Below, in pieces: positions 1-6,424 of a stretch of DNA of 8,863 nt. The DNA comes from Anaerolineae bacterium (lineage in GTDB: Bacteria; Chloroflexota; Anaerolineae; B4-G1; DUEL01). The stretch is taken from NCBI GenBank assembly GCA_029932895.1, contig JAOZPF010000110.1:1-8863 (forward strand), read 5' to 3'. The translations under genes and the position numbers were made by a program. The notes under the pieces are model-generated. The model worked only from the letters and a program-made list of their open reading frames with translations. It searched no databases and was not told the origin of the DNA. Position 1 is the first letter of the stretch. Every line of letters starts with the position of its first letter.

Positions 1-1
1 G

Positions 2-1105
2 GTTCAGGGTTTCGTGTTCGGGGCGGCTTTTATTTTTTCCCTCCAGATAGTTTCCGCTCTCCTCTTTCGGACGAGGCAGGTTGATCCCCAGGTGCGGGCG
101 ACCGCCTGGGCCACCGCTTTTCTCGCCGCATTGCTCTACGGCGGTGTCGTCGTCTCTATCGACCGCAACGAAAAAGAACCCTGGCAGATGCTGCTGGTAG
201 GGTTTCTGTGGGGCGCTGCCGTCAGCGGCTCGATCGCCTACCTGCTGAACGGCATCTGGCACGTTTATGCTGGCCCCGCTCTCGTGGAGCGCGAGTTGAT
301 AGAGAGTGTGTTCTCCATCGCTCCCTTGACAGAGGAGCTGACCAAGGGAGCGATCCTGTTCCTGATCTATCGCTACCTCTCCGACGAGTTCGACGATGCG
401 CTGGATGGCATCGTGTACGGTGCTCTGGTGGGCATTGGTTTTGCGATGGTCGAGAATGCCGGGTATTTTATGCGCCACGGACCGTCAACCGATATCGTCA
501 GTCAGATGACAACGTTCCAGTTTTTCCTGCGGGTTGAGCTAAAGGGGTTGGCTGGTCATGCGACTTACACGGCCATGACCGGATTGGGGCTGGGCTTGAG
601 CCGCTCAATGAAGGGGCGATGGTCCAGAGTCGGCCTGCCGCTGTTGGGGCTTGGGGTGGCGATGCTCGCCCACGCGCTGTGGAACAGCGACACCGTGCGT
701 GCGGCGCTGGACCTGAGCTGCATCGAGTCCGATCGGTGGCGCATTGCGGTCCGCGTTTTGGTGATCAATGGCCCATTTTTCCTTGCTGTGGTAACGGCCA
801 CAGTGTTGGCGTGGCGCAAGGAGAGGCGAGTGATTGCCGAGTATCTAGCCGATGAATTATCTCCCGCCGACCCCTACACCTCGCTTGTCATGATGGTCCA
901 TCCCATAGAGCGCGCCCGTGTGCGCTGGCGAGTGCTGCGAAAGCATGGAGTCAAGGTGTGGTGGAGTGTGCGGCAATTGCAGCGCGCCTGGATTGAGCTG
1001 GCCTTTTCCAAGTGGCGCGGCAGGGAAGATGCTGCCCTGCGCGAGCGCATCAGCTCCTTGTTGGCCCAGGTGGGGAGAATACACGAGGGGGTGATAGCTG
1101 GGTAG
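2..1105 (+). CDS. PrsW family intramembrane metalloprotease, 5' partial
   Basis: Predicted polytopic membrane protease of the PrsW / CPBP-like glutamic-protease group, which cleaves membrane-bound substrates (PrsW of Bacillus acts on the anti-sigma factor RsiW). Counting from the GTG at 14, a DRNEKEPW segment sits near residues 50-57, the EExxK motif (EELTK) at 107-111, DGIVYG...GFAMVEN at 131-148, a GHATYT motif at 181-186 and HALWN at 220-224. These are the family's hallmark glutamates and histidines, lying in or next to hydrophobic segments. The reading frame is open upstream to base 2 and no convincing ribosome site precedes the GTG at 14, so the true start is probably outside the window. 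After the last helix (about 245-265) there is a basic, roughly 100-residue cytoplasmic tail (WRKERR onward) that the short Bacillus protein lacks. The substrate is unknown. Confidence 0.85.
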   Translation, partial: VQGFVFGAAFIFSLQIVSALLFRTRQVDPQVRATAWATAFLAALLYGGVVVSIDRNEKEPWQMLLVGFLWGAAVSGSIAYLLNGIWHVYAGPALVERELIESVFSIAPLTEELTKGAILFLIYRYLSDEFDDALDGIVYGALVGIGFAMVENAGYFMRHGPSTDIVSQMTTFQFFLRVELKGLAGHATYTAMTGLGLGLSRSMKGRWSRVGLPLLGLGVAMLAHALWNSDTVRAALDLSCIESDRWRIAVRVLVINGPFFLAVVTATVLAWRKERRVIAEYLADELSPADPYTSLVMMVHPIERARVRWRVLRKHGVKVWWSVRQLQRAWIELAFSKWRGREDAALRERISSLLAQVGRIHEGVIAG

Positions 1106-1148
1106 TTCCTCATCGCCAACGTTTTGTGGAGGGATTGTCGACCGATCC

Positions 1149-1171
1149 GGGCGCACACGCAGGTGCGCCCC
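1149..1171. repeat. Intergenic GC-rich palindrome, copy 1
   Basis: An 8-bp perfect inverted repeat, GGGCGCAC (1149-1156) and GTGCGCCC (1163-1170), surrounds a 6-nt loop containing CGCAG and is followed by CTACAAT. It is not followed by a T tract, so it is not a good intrinsic terminator. The layout (GGGCG arm, CGCAGG centre, CGCCCCT end) matches the palindrome at 7849-7871. It resembles short dispersed palindromes common in Chloroflexota-type genomes; that comparison is from memory and was not checked. Nothing else recognisable lies in the gap 1106-1210 apart from the ribosome site of the next gene. Confidence 0.6.
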
Positions 1172-1210
1172 TACAATCTGCTTAATCCGCTAATGAAAGG
1201 AGAGTGAGAA

Positions 1211-2056
1211 ATGGCTTATCTCTTTGGTATTGGTGGGGTGCTCCTGTTCTGGTTGTTCAGCAGCGTGATGGCGGGGAACATGGCGCCATTTGCGCTGGCG
1301 AGAACAGAGAGCATGGTGGAGGGAAGACGGCAGAGGGAGTTGAGCGCCTCCAAGCTACAGATGGTCATCTGGACCTATGTGACGCTTTTTGCCTATGGCA
1401 GTGTTTTTGGCGCGCTCTTCCTCAACCGGGGCGCGGGAGAGGTAATCCCCGCCTTGCCTCAGATTCCCTTGAATCTGTTGATCTTGATGGGGTTGAGCGT
1501 GACGACTGCTGCCGGCGCCAAGGGCGTGACTGTATCCTACAAGGCACAGGGGCGTATTCCAGAGAGAAGCGGCGGGGTGGCCACGGACCCTCATGGGAAC
1601 CCCGATCTCGTCAAGGTCCAGATGCTCACCTGGACCGCCGTCGCTGCCGTGTACTATCTACTGCGAGTGATCTCGCTTATCAGCGGCTATGAGAGTGGCA
1701 TCCTGACGCTCCCCGACGTGGATGGGGCCTTGCTAGTTCTGATGGGTGCCTCCCAGGGCGCGTATCTGGGGGACAAGCTGGTCAGCCGTGACCTGACCAA
1801 AAAGCCCAAGCTCACGGCGGTCAAACCGGCCCAGGGACCGGCCGGAACCGTGGTCACGCTTCTCGGCGAGAACCTGGGCGAGACGCAGGGGCAGAACTTT
1901 GTCGAGATCGACGATGTCCCGGTTCGGGATGGGCTTGTATGGAGCAATCTCCAGATACAGAATGTCACGATCCCGGCGGACGCCAGCGGAGATGTCAGGA
2001 TCAAGGTCTATCGCGATGGGGAGTATAGCGAGACACTTTCCTTTCGGGTGAGTTGA
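1211..2056 (+). CDS. Membrane protein with duplicated two-helix unit and C-terminal IPT/TIG domain
   Basis: A 281-residue protein with no function I recognise. The ATG at 1211 has a strong ribosome site (AAAGGAG, 1196-1202). Hydrophobic segments lie at about 1-30, 50-71, 85-103, 137-158 and 172-187. From about 199 to the end is an immunoglobulin-like IPT/TIG domain (KPAQGPAGTVVTLLGENLG at the start, IKVYRDGEYSETLSFRVS at the end). The membrane part looks internally duplicated: KLQMVIWT (48-55) ... LPQIP ... LILMGLS (90-96) pairs with KVQMLTWT (135-142) ... LPDVD ... LVLMGAS (175-181). Between the units lies a hydrophilic loop (107-134). IPT domains usually mediate binding, so a membrane-tethered binding or scaffold protein is conceivable, but that is inference. 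Its stop codon overlaps the TTG proposed for the glycerate kinase by 4 nt, which suggests co-translation. Confidence 0.8.
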   Translation: MAYLFGIGGVLLFWLFSSVMAGNMAPFALARTESMVEGRRQRELSASKLQMVIWTYVTLFAYGSVFGALFLNRGAGEVIPALPQIPLNLLILMGLSVTTAAGAKGVTVSYKAQGRIPERSGGVATDPHGNPDLVKVQMLTWTAVAAVYYLLRVISLISGYESGILTLPDVDGALLVLMGASQGAYLGDKLVSRDLTKKPKLTAVKPAQGPAGTVVTLLGENLGETQGQNFVEIDDVPVRDGLVWSNLQIQNVTIPADASGDVRIKVYRDGEYSETLSFRVS

Positions 2057-3438
2057 CCAGGCTGACTGACAGGGCAGGACGACGCGAGTTGGTTATGAAC
2101 CTGGTTCGGGCCGCGCTCGATGGGGCGGACCCGTTCCGGGCGGTGGTTCATTGTCTCCAAGCGGGTGCGAATGCGGTGGGGCGATCTCCTGTGGTCGCCC
2201 CGCCGTCTTTGTGCATCGGGGGCCGGAGCTATGACCTGGCTGCTGTGGAGCGGCTGTTCGTGGTGGGGGCGGGCAAAGCTGGCGCGGGAATGGCGGCGGC
2301 GGTCGAATCTGTGCTCGGCGAGCGCGTCACGGCCGGCTGGGTCAATGTGCGCCGTGGTTATGAGCCGCCACGGCCCTTGCGGCGTATTCACCTCCACCCT
2401 GCCGGTCATCCCCTCCCCGACCAGGATGGATTGGAGGGAACGGGCCGCATCCTTCACCTGCTAGACGACCTAACCGACCGTGACCTGGTGCTGGTGCTCC
2501 TATCCGGTGGCGCGTCGGCCCTTCTGGTCCAGCCTGTGCCAGGGGTGACGCTGGCTGACTTGCAACACCTGACCGGCCTGCTCCTGCGCAGCGGAGCGAC
2601 CATCGGCGAGGTCAACGCGGTCCGCAAACATCTCTCCCAGGTCAAGGGGGGATGGCTGGCCCGGCGGGCCGCCCGTGCCGGGGCGCAGGTGGTGGTACTG
2701 CTCCTCTCGGACGTCGTCGGAAACCCGCTGGACGTGATCGGCTCCGGGCCTTGCGCGCCCGACCCCACCACCTTTGCCGACGCCTGGGAGGTCCTGGAGC
2801 GGTATGGTCTGCCCTCGCGCCTTCCCCGCTCTGTGCGCGACCACCTCTGGCGCGGCGTGCGGGGTGAGGCCGCCGATACCCCCAAACCCGGCGATCCTTC
2901 CTTGGCGTTGGTGCACCACGTCGTCGTGGCCGACAACGGCGTGGCGGCCCAGGCGGCAGTGGAGCGGGCGCGGGCCTGTGGTTTCAACAGCATGTTGCTG
3001 ACCACCTACCTGGAGGGGGAGGCTCGCGAGGTGGGGCTGGTGCTGGCTGCCCTGGCAAGGGAAGAGGCGCGATACGGTCGGCCTCTGCCGCTGCCAGCCT
3101 GCTTGGTCCTCGGCGGCGAGACCACGGTGACGGTGCGGGGCACGGGGAAGGGCGGGCGCAATCAGGAGGTGGCCCTGGCGGCGGCGCTGCCCCTTGAAGG
3201 GTGGGACGATGTGTTGGTGGCGACTCTCGCCACCGATGGCATCGACGGCCCCACCGATGCCGCTGGCGGTATCGTAACCGGCTGGACGGTGGCCCGCGCC
3301 CGCAGCTTGGGCCTGGACCCGCTCGCTCACTTGGCCCGGAACGATGCCTACCCTCTCCTGCAGGCTCTGGGCGACCTGATCGTCGTCGGCCCTACCGGTA
3401 CCAACGTCAACGACCTGGCCTTTGTGCTGGCGTTCTGA
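2053..3438 (+). CDS. Glycerate 2-kinase (DUF4147/MOFRL family)
   Basis: Phosphorylates D-glycerate to 2-phosphoglycerate using ATP, feeding serine, glyoxylate or sugar-acid breakdown into glycolysis; cytoplasmic. Numbering from the TTG at 2053, visible family motifs are VVGAGKAGAG (70-79, with the conserved lysine), HPLPD (119-123), LSGGASALL (150-158), the NAVRKHLS block (188-195) followed by VKGG, LSDVVGNPLDVIGSGP (218-233), then in the MOFRL half GGETTVTVRG...GGRNQE (354-372), ATDGIDGPTDAAGG (393-406) and a closing GPTGTNVNDL. All key motifs are intact, and the 461-residue length is slightly above the usual 420-450. The start is uncertain: TTG 2053 (overlapping the upstream stop), TTG 2089 and ATG 2095 are in frame, and none has an ideal ribosome site. 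I prefer 2053 because family members usually carry about 25 residues before the ADPxxAV motif. A palindrome lies within codons 42-51. Confidence 0.93.
   Translation: MTRLTDRAGRRELVMNLVRAALDGADPFRAVVHCLQAGANAVGRSPVVAPPSLCIGGRSYDLAAVERLFVVGAGKAGAGMAAAVESVLGERVTAGWVNVRRGYEPPRPLRRIHLHPAGHPLPDQDGLEGTGRILHLLDDLTDRDLVLVLLSGGASALLVQPVPGVTLADLQHLTGLLLRSGATIGEVNAVRKHLSQVKGGWLARRAARAGAQVVVLLLSDVVGNPLDVIGSGPCAPDPTTFADAWEVLERYGLPSRLPRSVRDHLWRGVRGEAADTPKPGDPSLALVHHVVVADNGVAAQAAVERARACGFNSMLLTTYLEGEAREVGLVLAALAREEARYGRPLPLPACLVLGGETTVTVRGTGKGGRNQEVALAAALPLEGWDDVLVATLATDGIDGPTDAAGGIVTGWTVARARSLGLDPLAHLARNDAYPLLQALGDLIVVGPTGTNVNDLAFVLAF
2174..2205. repeat. Palindrome inside glycerate kinase gene, candidate repeat copy
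   Basis: An 11-bp stem with one G-T wobble pairs 2174-2184 with 2195-2205; the core arms are GGGGCGA and TCGCCCC. Two further pairs (one a wobble) can extend it inward, leaving the hexaloop TCCTGT. The outer nine bases of each side of the core, GGGGCGATC and GGTCGCCCC, are identical to those of the hairpin at 7849-7871. It encodes residues 42-51 (VGRSPVVAPP), a linker between the first helix and the first beta strand. It is either a repeat insertion tolerated in frame or a chance GC-rich stem. Confidence 0.45.
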
Positions 3439-3482
3439 CCTCGTCTCTTTTTCCTCCCGCGTTTTTTCCTTCCCCCTCTCTC
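3439..3482 (+). other. Pyrimidine-rich untranslated tract, possible Rho loading site
   Basis: The 44 bases directly after the glycerate kinase stop contain only three purines, all G; the rest is C and T. No hairpin followed by a T tract is present, so there is no intrinsic terminator here. A C-rich, G-poor, unstructured transcript is what Rho prefers, so Rho-dependent ending of the upstream operon is possible, but this is inference. Confidence 0.35.
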
Positions 3483-3506
3483 GTGGTGGTTTATTTGCCC
3501 ATCCCG

Positions 3507-3515
3507 TGCTATAAT
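3507..3515 (+). promoter_or_regulatory. Extended -10 promoter for the lipoprotein-mtaB operon
   Basis: TGCTATAAT is a perfect extended -10 element (TGn plus TATAAT). No good -35 box lies 16-18 bases upstream (TGGTTT at the 17-base position matches poorly), which fits an extended -10 type. Transcription would start near 3522, giving a leader of roughly 25 bases before the ATG at 3547. The sequence after the -10 (ATGTC) is shared with the rpsU promoter at 7095-7100. Confidence 0.65.
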
Positions 3516-3546
3516 GTCGGCAAGGACTCACCTCTGGAGGAAAGTG

Positions 3547-4185
3547 ATGCGCACGAATCGCCTGCGTCTGGCTTGGCCCGCTTTGTTACTGTTTATCTCC
3601 CTCCTGCTCGCCGGATGTAATGGGGACTATCTCTTTCAAGACCGTTTCGACCATCCCCAGCACCGGTGGGGGCGTGGCAGCGAAGAGACGTTCACCCGCG
3701 GCTATGAGGAGGGGGAATATTTTATCGCGGTGACCAGCCCAGACCTGTTCGTGTGGAGCCAACCCGGCCGGCGTTTCGACGACACCGTGGTCGAGGTGAC
3801 GGCCCGCCCAGCCTCCAGGGATGCGGACGGCCATTTTGGATTGCTGTGCCGCTACCATGCCCCCGACAGCTTTTACTACTTTGGCATCACCACAGATGGT
3901 TACTATGCCATCCTCCGTGTGGAGGATGGCGAGCCGCAGGTGCTGACGGGTGATGGTTTCCTCCCCTCCTCCCACGTCCGCCCTCGGGATGGAGTCTATT
4001 ACATCCGCGCCGTCTGCCAGGGGGATGAGCTGAGCCTCTACGTCGCCGGGCAGGAGGTCGCGACCGTCACCGACGACGGTTTCAGCCGCGGTGATGTGGG
4101 CCTCGGCGTTGGCTCTGGGCCCGCGAGTGACATCCGGGTCTATTTCGACAACCTGGTTGTTACAGCTCCGGGGGAGGGGGAATGA
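3547..4185 (+). CDS. Lipoprotein with concanavalin-like (LamG/DUF1080-type) domain, paralog A
   Basis: A predicted 212-residue exported lipoprotein. The N-terminus is basic (MRTNRLR), followed by a hydrophobic stretch and the lipobox LLAGC, with the lipidated cysteine at about residue 24. The ATG at 3547 is chosen because GGAGG (3536-3540) sits 6 bases upstream; an in-frame ATG at 3514 lies inside the -10 box and would spoil the signal peptide. The mature part looks like a beta-sandwich of the LamG/3-keto-disaccharide-hydrolase-like class: an opening DRFDHPQHRW, a central GLLCRYH...FYYFGITTDGYY, then VCQGDELSLYVAGQEVA, and a closing FDNLVVTAP. Such domains often bind or process sugars, but no catalytic residues can be assigned. 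It is a clear paralog of the next gene and overlaps it by 4 nt (ATGA). Its ligand is unknown. Confidence 0.85.
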   Translation: MRTNRLRLAWPALLLFISLLLAGCNGDYLFQDRFDHPQHRWGRGSEETFTRGYEEGEYFIAVTSPDLFVWSQPGRRFDDTVVEVTARPASRDADGHFGLLCRYHAPDSFYYFGITTDGYYAILRVEDGEPQVLTGDGFLPSSHVRPRDGVYYIRAVCQGDELSLYVAGQEVATVTDDGFSRGDVGLGVGSGPASDIRVYFDNLVVTAPGEGE

Positions 4186-4793
4186 GACGACTCTCGTTCC
4201 TGCTGCTGGCTGCGGTGCTGACCCTGTTGGTCGCCTGTGGGAGCGGGTCGAACCTGCCCTGGCGGGACGATTTCTCCACTCCCTCCTCCTGGCAGACCGA
4301 GTCGGATGCAGCGGCGCAGGTGGAGGTGCGGGACGGGGTGATGCGCGTCTATGTCGTCGTGCCGAACAAGTTGGCTTGGGCGGCAGCGGGGCAGGAGTTG
4401 GGTGATTTTCACCTCACCGTCGAGGCGACCCAGGTGGGCGGCCCGGACGACAACGAGTACGGTGTCCTCGCCCGGATGGAGGACAGCGGCAACTTTTACC
4501 GTTTTTCCATCAGCGGCGATGGCTTCTTCCTCCTCACCAAGTTTGTGGACGGCGTTCCCGAGTTGTTGGACGGCTCTTGGACACAGGCGGAGGCGATTCA
4601 CCAGGGGCAGGCCACGAACGTGATCGAGGTCATCTGCCAGGGAAGTACCCTCACCCTTCTTGTCAACGGGCAGCAACTGGCGCAAGTGGAGGACGACCAG
4701 TTCTCCCATGGCGATATCGGCCTCTATGCGGGGACGTTCTACGAGGGCGGGGTTGAGATTCACTTTGATAATCTCCAGGTGACAGAGCCGTAA
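4182..4793 (+). CDS. Lipoprotein with concanavalin-like (LamG/DUF1080-type) domain, paralog B
   Basis: A predicted 203-residue lipoprotein with signal MRRLSFLLLAAVLTLLVAC, the lipidated cysteine at about residue 19. The ATG overlaps the previous stop (ATGA), with a GGGGGAGGGGG ribosome site just upstream, so it is probably translationally coupled. The same landmarks as paralog A appear in the same order: DDFSTPSSW, a GVLARMEDSGNFYRFSISGDGF block, FVDGVPELL, ICQGSTLTLLVNGQQLAQV, FSHGDIGLYAG and FDNLQVTEP. The two have clearly diverged, most in the first third and at the signal peptide, which points to an old tandem duplication with possibly different ligands. It ends only 8 bases before the mtaB start, so the pair is very likely on one transcript with the tRNA-modification gene. 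No function can be assigned beyond cell-surface binding as an inference. Confidence 0.85.
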   Translation: MRRLSFLLLAAVLTLLVACGSGSNLPWRDDFSTPSSWQTESDAAAQVEVRDGVMRVYVVVPNKLAWAAAGQELGDFHLTVEATQVGGPDDNEYGVLARMEDSGNFYRFSISGDGFFLLTKFVDGVPELLDGSWTQAEAIHQGQATNVIEVICQGSTLTLLVNGQQLAQVEDDQFSHGDIGLYAGTFYEGGVEIHFDNLQVTEP

Positions 4794-4801
4794 CAGGACT
4801 T

Positions 4802-6055
4802 ATGGCGCGTTCTATCTACTTCCACAGCCTCGGCTGCCGGCTCAACCAGGCCGAGGTCGAAGGGATAGCCCGCCGCTTTGCAGCGGCGGGCTGGACCGTC
4901 GTGCGCGACCCCGTCCAGGCGGACCTCTGCGTGGTGAACACCTGTGCGGTCACGGCGCAGGCGGAACGCAAGACCCGTCACCTGCTCAACGCGCTCCACC
5001 GTGCCAATCCCACCGCGCGAATCGCCGCCATCGGCTGCCTGGCGACGTTGGAACCACAGAGACTGAGCGCGGTGGATGGCGTGGCGTGGGTTGTGCCCAA
5101 CGGCGAGAAGGACCGAGTGGGCGAGATTGTGACCGGGCAGGAGGTTCCTGCCCCGTCCTTTGCCACCGCCCCGCTCCTCCGCACCCGTGCTTTCGTCAAG
5201 GTCCAAGATGGATGCGACAACCGTTGTACCTATTGTGTCGTCTGGCGGTTGCGCGGACCGGCCCGCAGCCGCCCGCTGGAGGAGGTGGTCGCGGAGGTGC
5301 AAACACTGACGCAGGCGGGGTGCCAGGAGGCCGTGCTCACCGGTGTCAACCTGGGCGGGTACGGACGCGATCTGGGGTTGGAGGGGGGATTACGCCGCTT
5401 GGTGGAGACAATCCTGGCCCGCACTGACCTGCCTCGGTTGCGCCTCTCGTCTCTGGAACCGTGGGATGTGAGCGCACCGTTTTTCGACCTCTGGGCCGAG
5501 CCCCGTCTCTGTCGCCAGATTCACCTCCCGCTGCAATCCGGCTGCGATGCGACCCTGCGCCGGATGGGGCGGCGCATCACGGTGGAGCGGTATGCCCGGC
5601 TGGTCGAGGCCGCCCGCGCCGCGATCCCTGGTCTGGCTCTCACCACCGACGTGATCGTGGGATTCCCCGGTGAGGATGAGGCGGCCCACGAGGAGAGCCT
5701 GGCCTTTATCAGGCGAATGGGATTTGCGCGATTGCACGTCTTTCCCTTCTCCCCTCGTCCGGGAACCCCGGCGGCGCGGATGACGGGGCAGGTCCCGTTG
5801 CCAGTGCGGAGGGAACGGGCGCGGCAGATGGGGGTGTTGGGCGCGCGGCTGGCGCAGTCGTTCCAACAGCGGTTCGTGGGGCAGGAGATGATGGTCCTCT
5901 GGGAGCGCCGTCAGTCCGGCGGACTCTGGCGTGGCCTCACCGACAACTACATCCGGGTCGTCACTCGTTCTACCGGCGATCTATCTAACAGCTTGGTTCC
6001 CACGCGATTGGTGTCCGCGCGCGAGTCGGTCCTGGTGGGGGAGGTGGCGTGGTGA
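4802..6055 (+). CDS. mtaB: tRNA (N6-threonylcarbamoyladenosine 37) methylthiotransferase, MtaB-type radical SAM
   Basis: Adds a methylthio group to t6A at position 37 of ANN-decoding tRNAs, forming ms2t6A and improving decoding accuracy; uses two [4Fe-4S] clusters and S-adenosylmethionine. The N-terminal UPF0004 domain has the three cluster cysteines C12 (SLGCRLNQ), C48 (NTCAVT) and C79 (GCLA). The radical-SAM CxxxCxxC is C138, C142 and C145 (GCDNRCTYC). MtaB-like motifs follow: LSSLEPWD, HLPLQSGCDATLRRMGR and TDVIVGFPGED. The C-terminus contains GLTDNYIRVV and a TRAM-like RNA-binding end. At 417 residues it has the usual family length. The residues after the radical-SAM cysteines read VVWRLRGPARS rather than the more familiar IIP-x-RGxxRS. 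ATG 4802 is preceded by AGGA at 4795-4798, a short spacing. The MtaB call over MiaB or RimO rests on GCRLNQ and EPWD. Confidence 0.92.
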   Translation: MARSIYFHSLGCRLNQAEVEGIARRFAAAGWTVVRDPVQADLCVVNTCAVTAQAERKTRHLLNALHRANPTARIAAIGCLATLEPQRLSAVDGVAWVVPNGEKDRVGEIVTGQEVPAPSFATAPLLRTRAFVKVQDGCDNRCTYCVVWRLRGPARSRPLEEVVAEVQTLTQAGCQEAVLTGVNLGGYGRDLGLEGGLRRLVETILARTDLPRLRLSSLEPWDVSAPFFDLWAEPRLCRQIHLPLQSGCDATLRRMGRRITVERYARLVEAARAAIPGLALTTDVIVGFPGEDEAAHEESLAFIRRMGFARLHVFPFSPRPGTPAARMTGQVPLPVRRERARQMGVLGARLAQSFQQRFVGQEMMVLWERRQSGGLWRGLTDNYIRVVTRSTGDLSNSLVPTRLVSARESVLVGEVAW

Positions 6056-6393
6056 GGGATTGCCTCTTTTGTCGCATCGTCGCCGGTCAGGCTCCGGCGC
6101 GTATTGTCTACCAGGACAAACAGGTGACGGCGTTCCACGACCTGCACCGCCAGGCTCCCGTCCACATCCTTGTCGTGCCGAACCGCCACATCTCTGGTGT
6201 GGGCGGTGTGGAGCCAGGAGACGAGTGCCTGCTGGGTCGGCTGTTCCTCGTCGCCCGGCGTGTGGCGGAGGAGATGGGAATCGCCGATAGCTACCGGCTG
6301 GTGGTCAACAATGGTCCCCAGGCTGGTCAGTCGGTTTTTCACCTCCACCTTCACCTCCTGGGCGGCCGTCCGTTCTCCTGGCCGCCGGGCTAG
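6052..6393 (+). CDS. HIT family protein (histidine triad nucleotide hydrolase)
   Basis: A 113-residue HIT-domain protein of the Hint/PKCI branch, cytoplasmic enzymes that typically hydrolyse purine nucleoside phosphoramidates or AMP-lysine adducts. The N-terminal DCLFCRIVAG carries the CxxC pair (C4, C7) that, with His46 and His97, usually binds zinc in this branch. The triad is H97, H99 and H101 in SVFHLHLHLLGGR, with H99 the expected nucleophile; an NNG motif is at 86-88. Two adjacent GTG codons could start it (6049, 6052). I choose 6052 because GGAGGT (6040-6045) is then 6 bases away and the start overlaps the mtaB stop as GTGA. Tight coupling to mtaB suggests co-expression, but a functional link is not established. 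Confidence 0.92.
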   Translation: MRDCLFCRIVAGQAPARIVYQDKQVTAFHDLHRQAPVHILVVPNRHISGVGGVEPGDECLLGRLFLVARRVAEEMGIADSYRLVVNNGPQAGQSVFHLHLHLLGGRPFSWPPG

Positions 6394-6424
6394 GAGCGGT
6401 GTGATTCTATGATGGAGGTAGAGT

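Noticed and set aside
1204..1692. A 162-codon plus-strand frame overlapping the IPT membrane protein
   Set aside because: It is out of frame with the gene at 1211, which has the better ribosome site, real membrane helices and an IPT domain.
3495..3515. TTGCCC as the -35 box for the TATAAT at 3510
   Set aside because: The spacing is only 9 bases; the promoter is better read as an extended -10 type.
2500..3531. A 343-codon open frame on the minus strand
   Set aside because: It lies wholly antisense to the well-supported glycerate kinase, has low-complexity Gln/Gly/Arg-rich content and no family motif; such frames arise from GC-rich codon use.
3514..3546. An earlier in-frame ATG for lipoprotein A
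   Set aside because: It overlaps the -10 box, has no ribosome site and would put extra charged residues ahead of the signal peptide.
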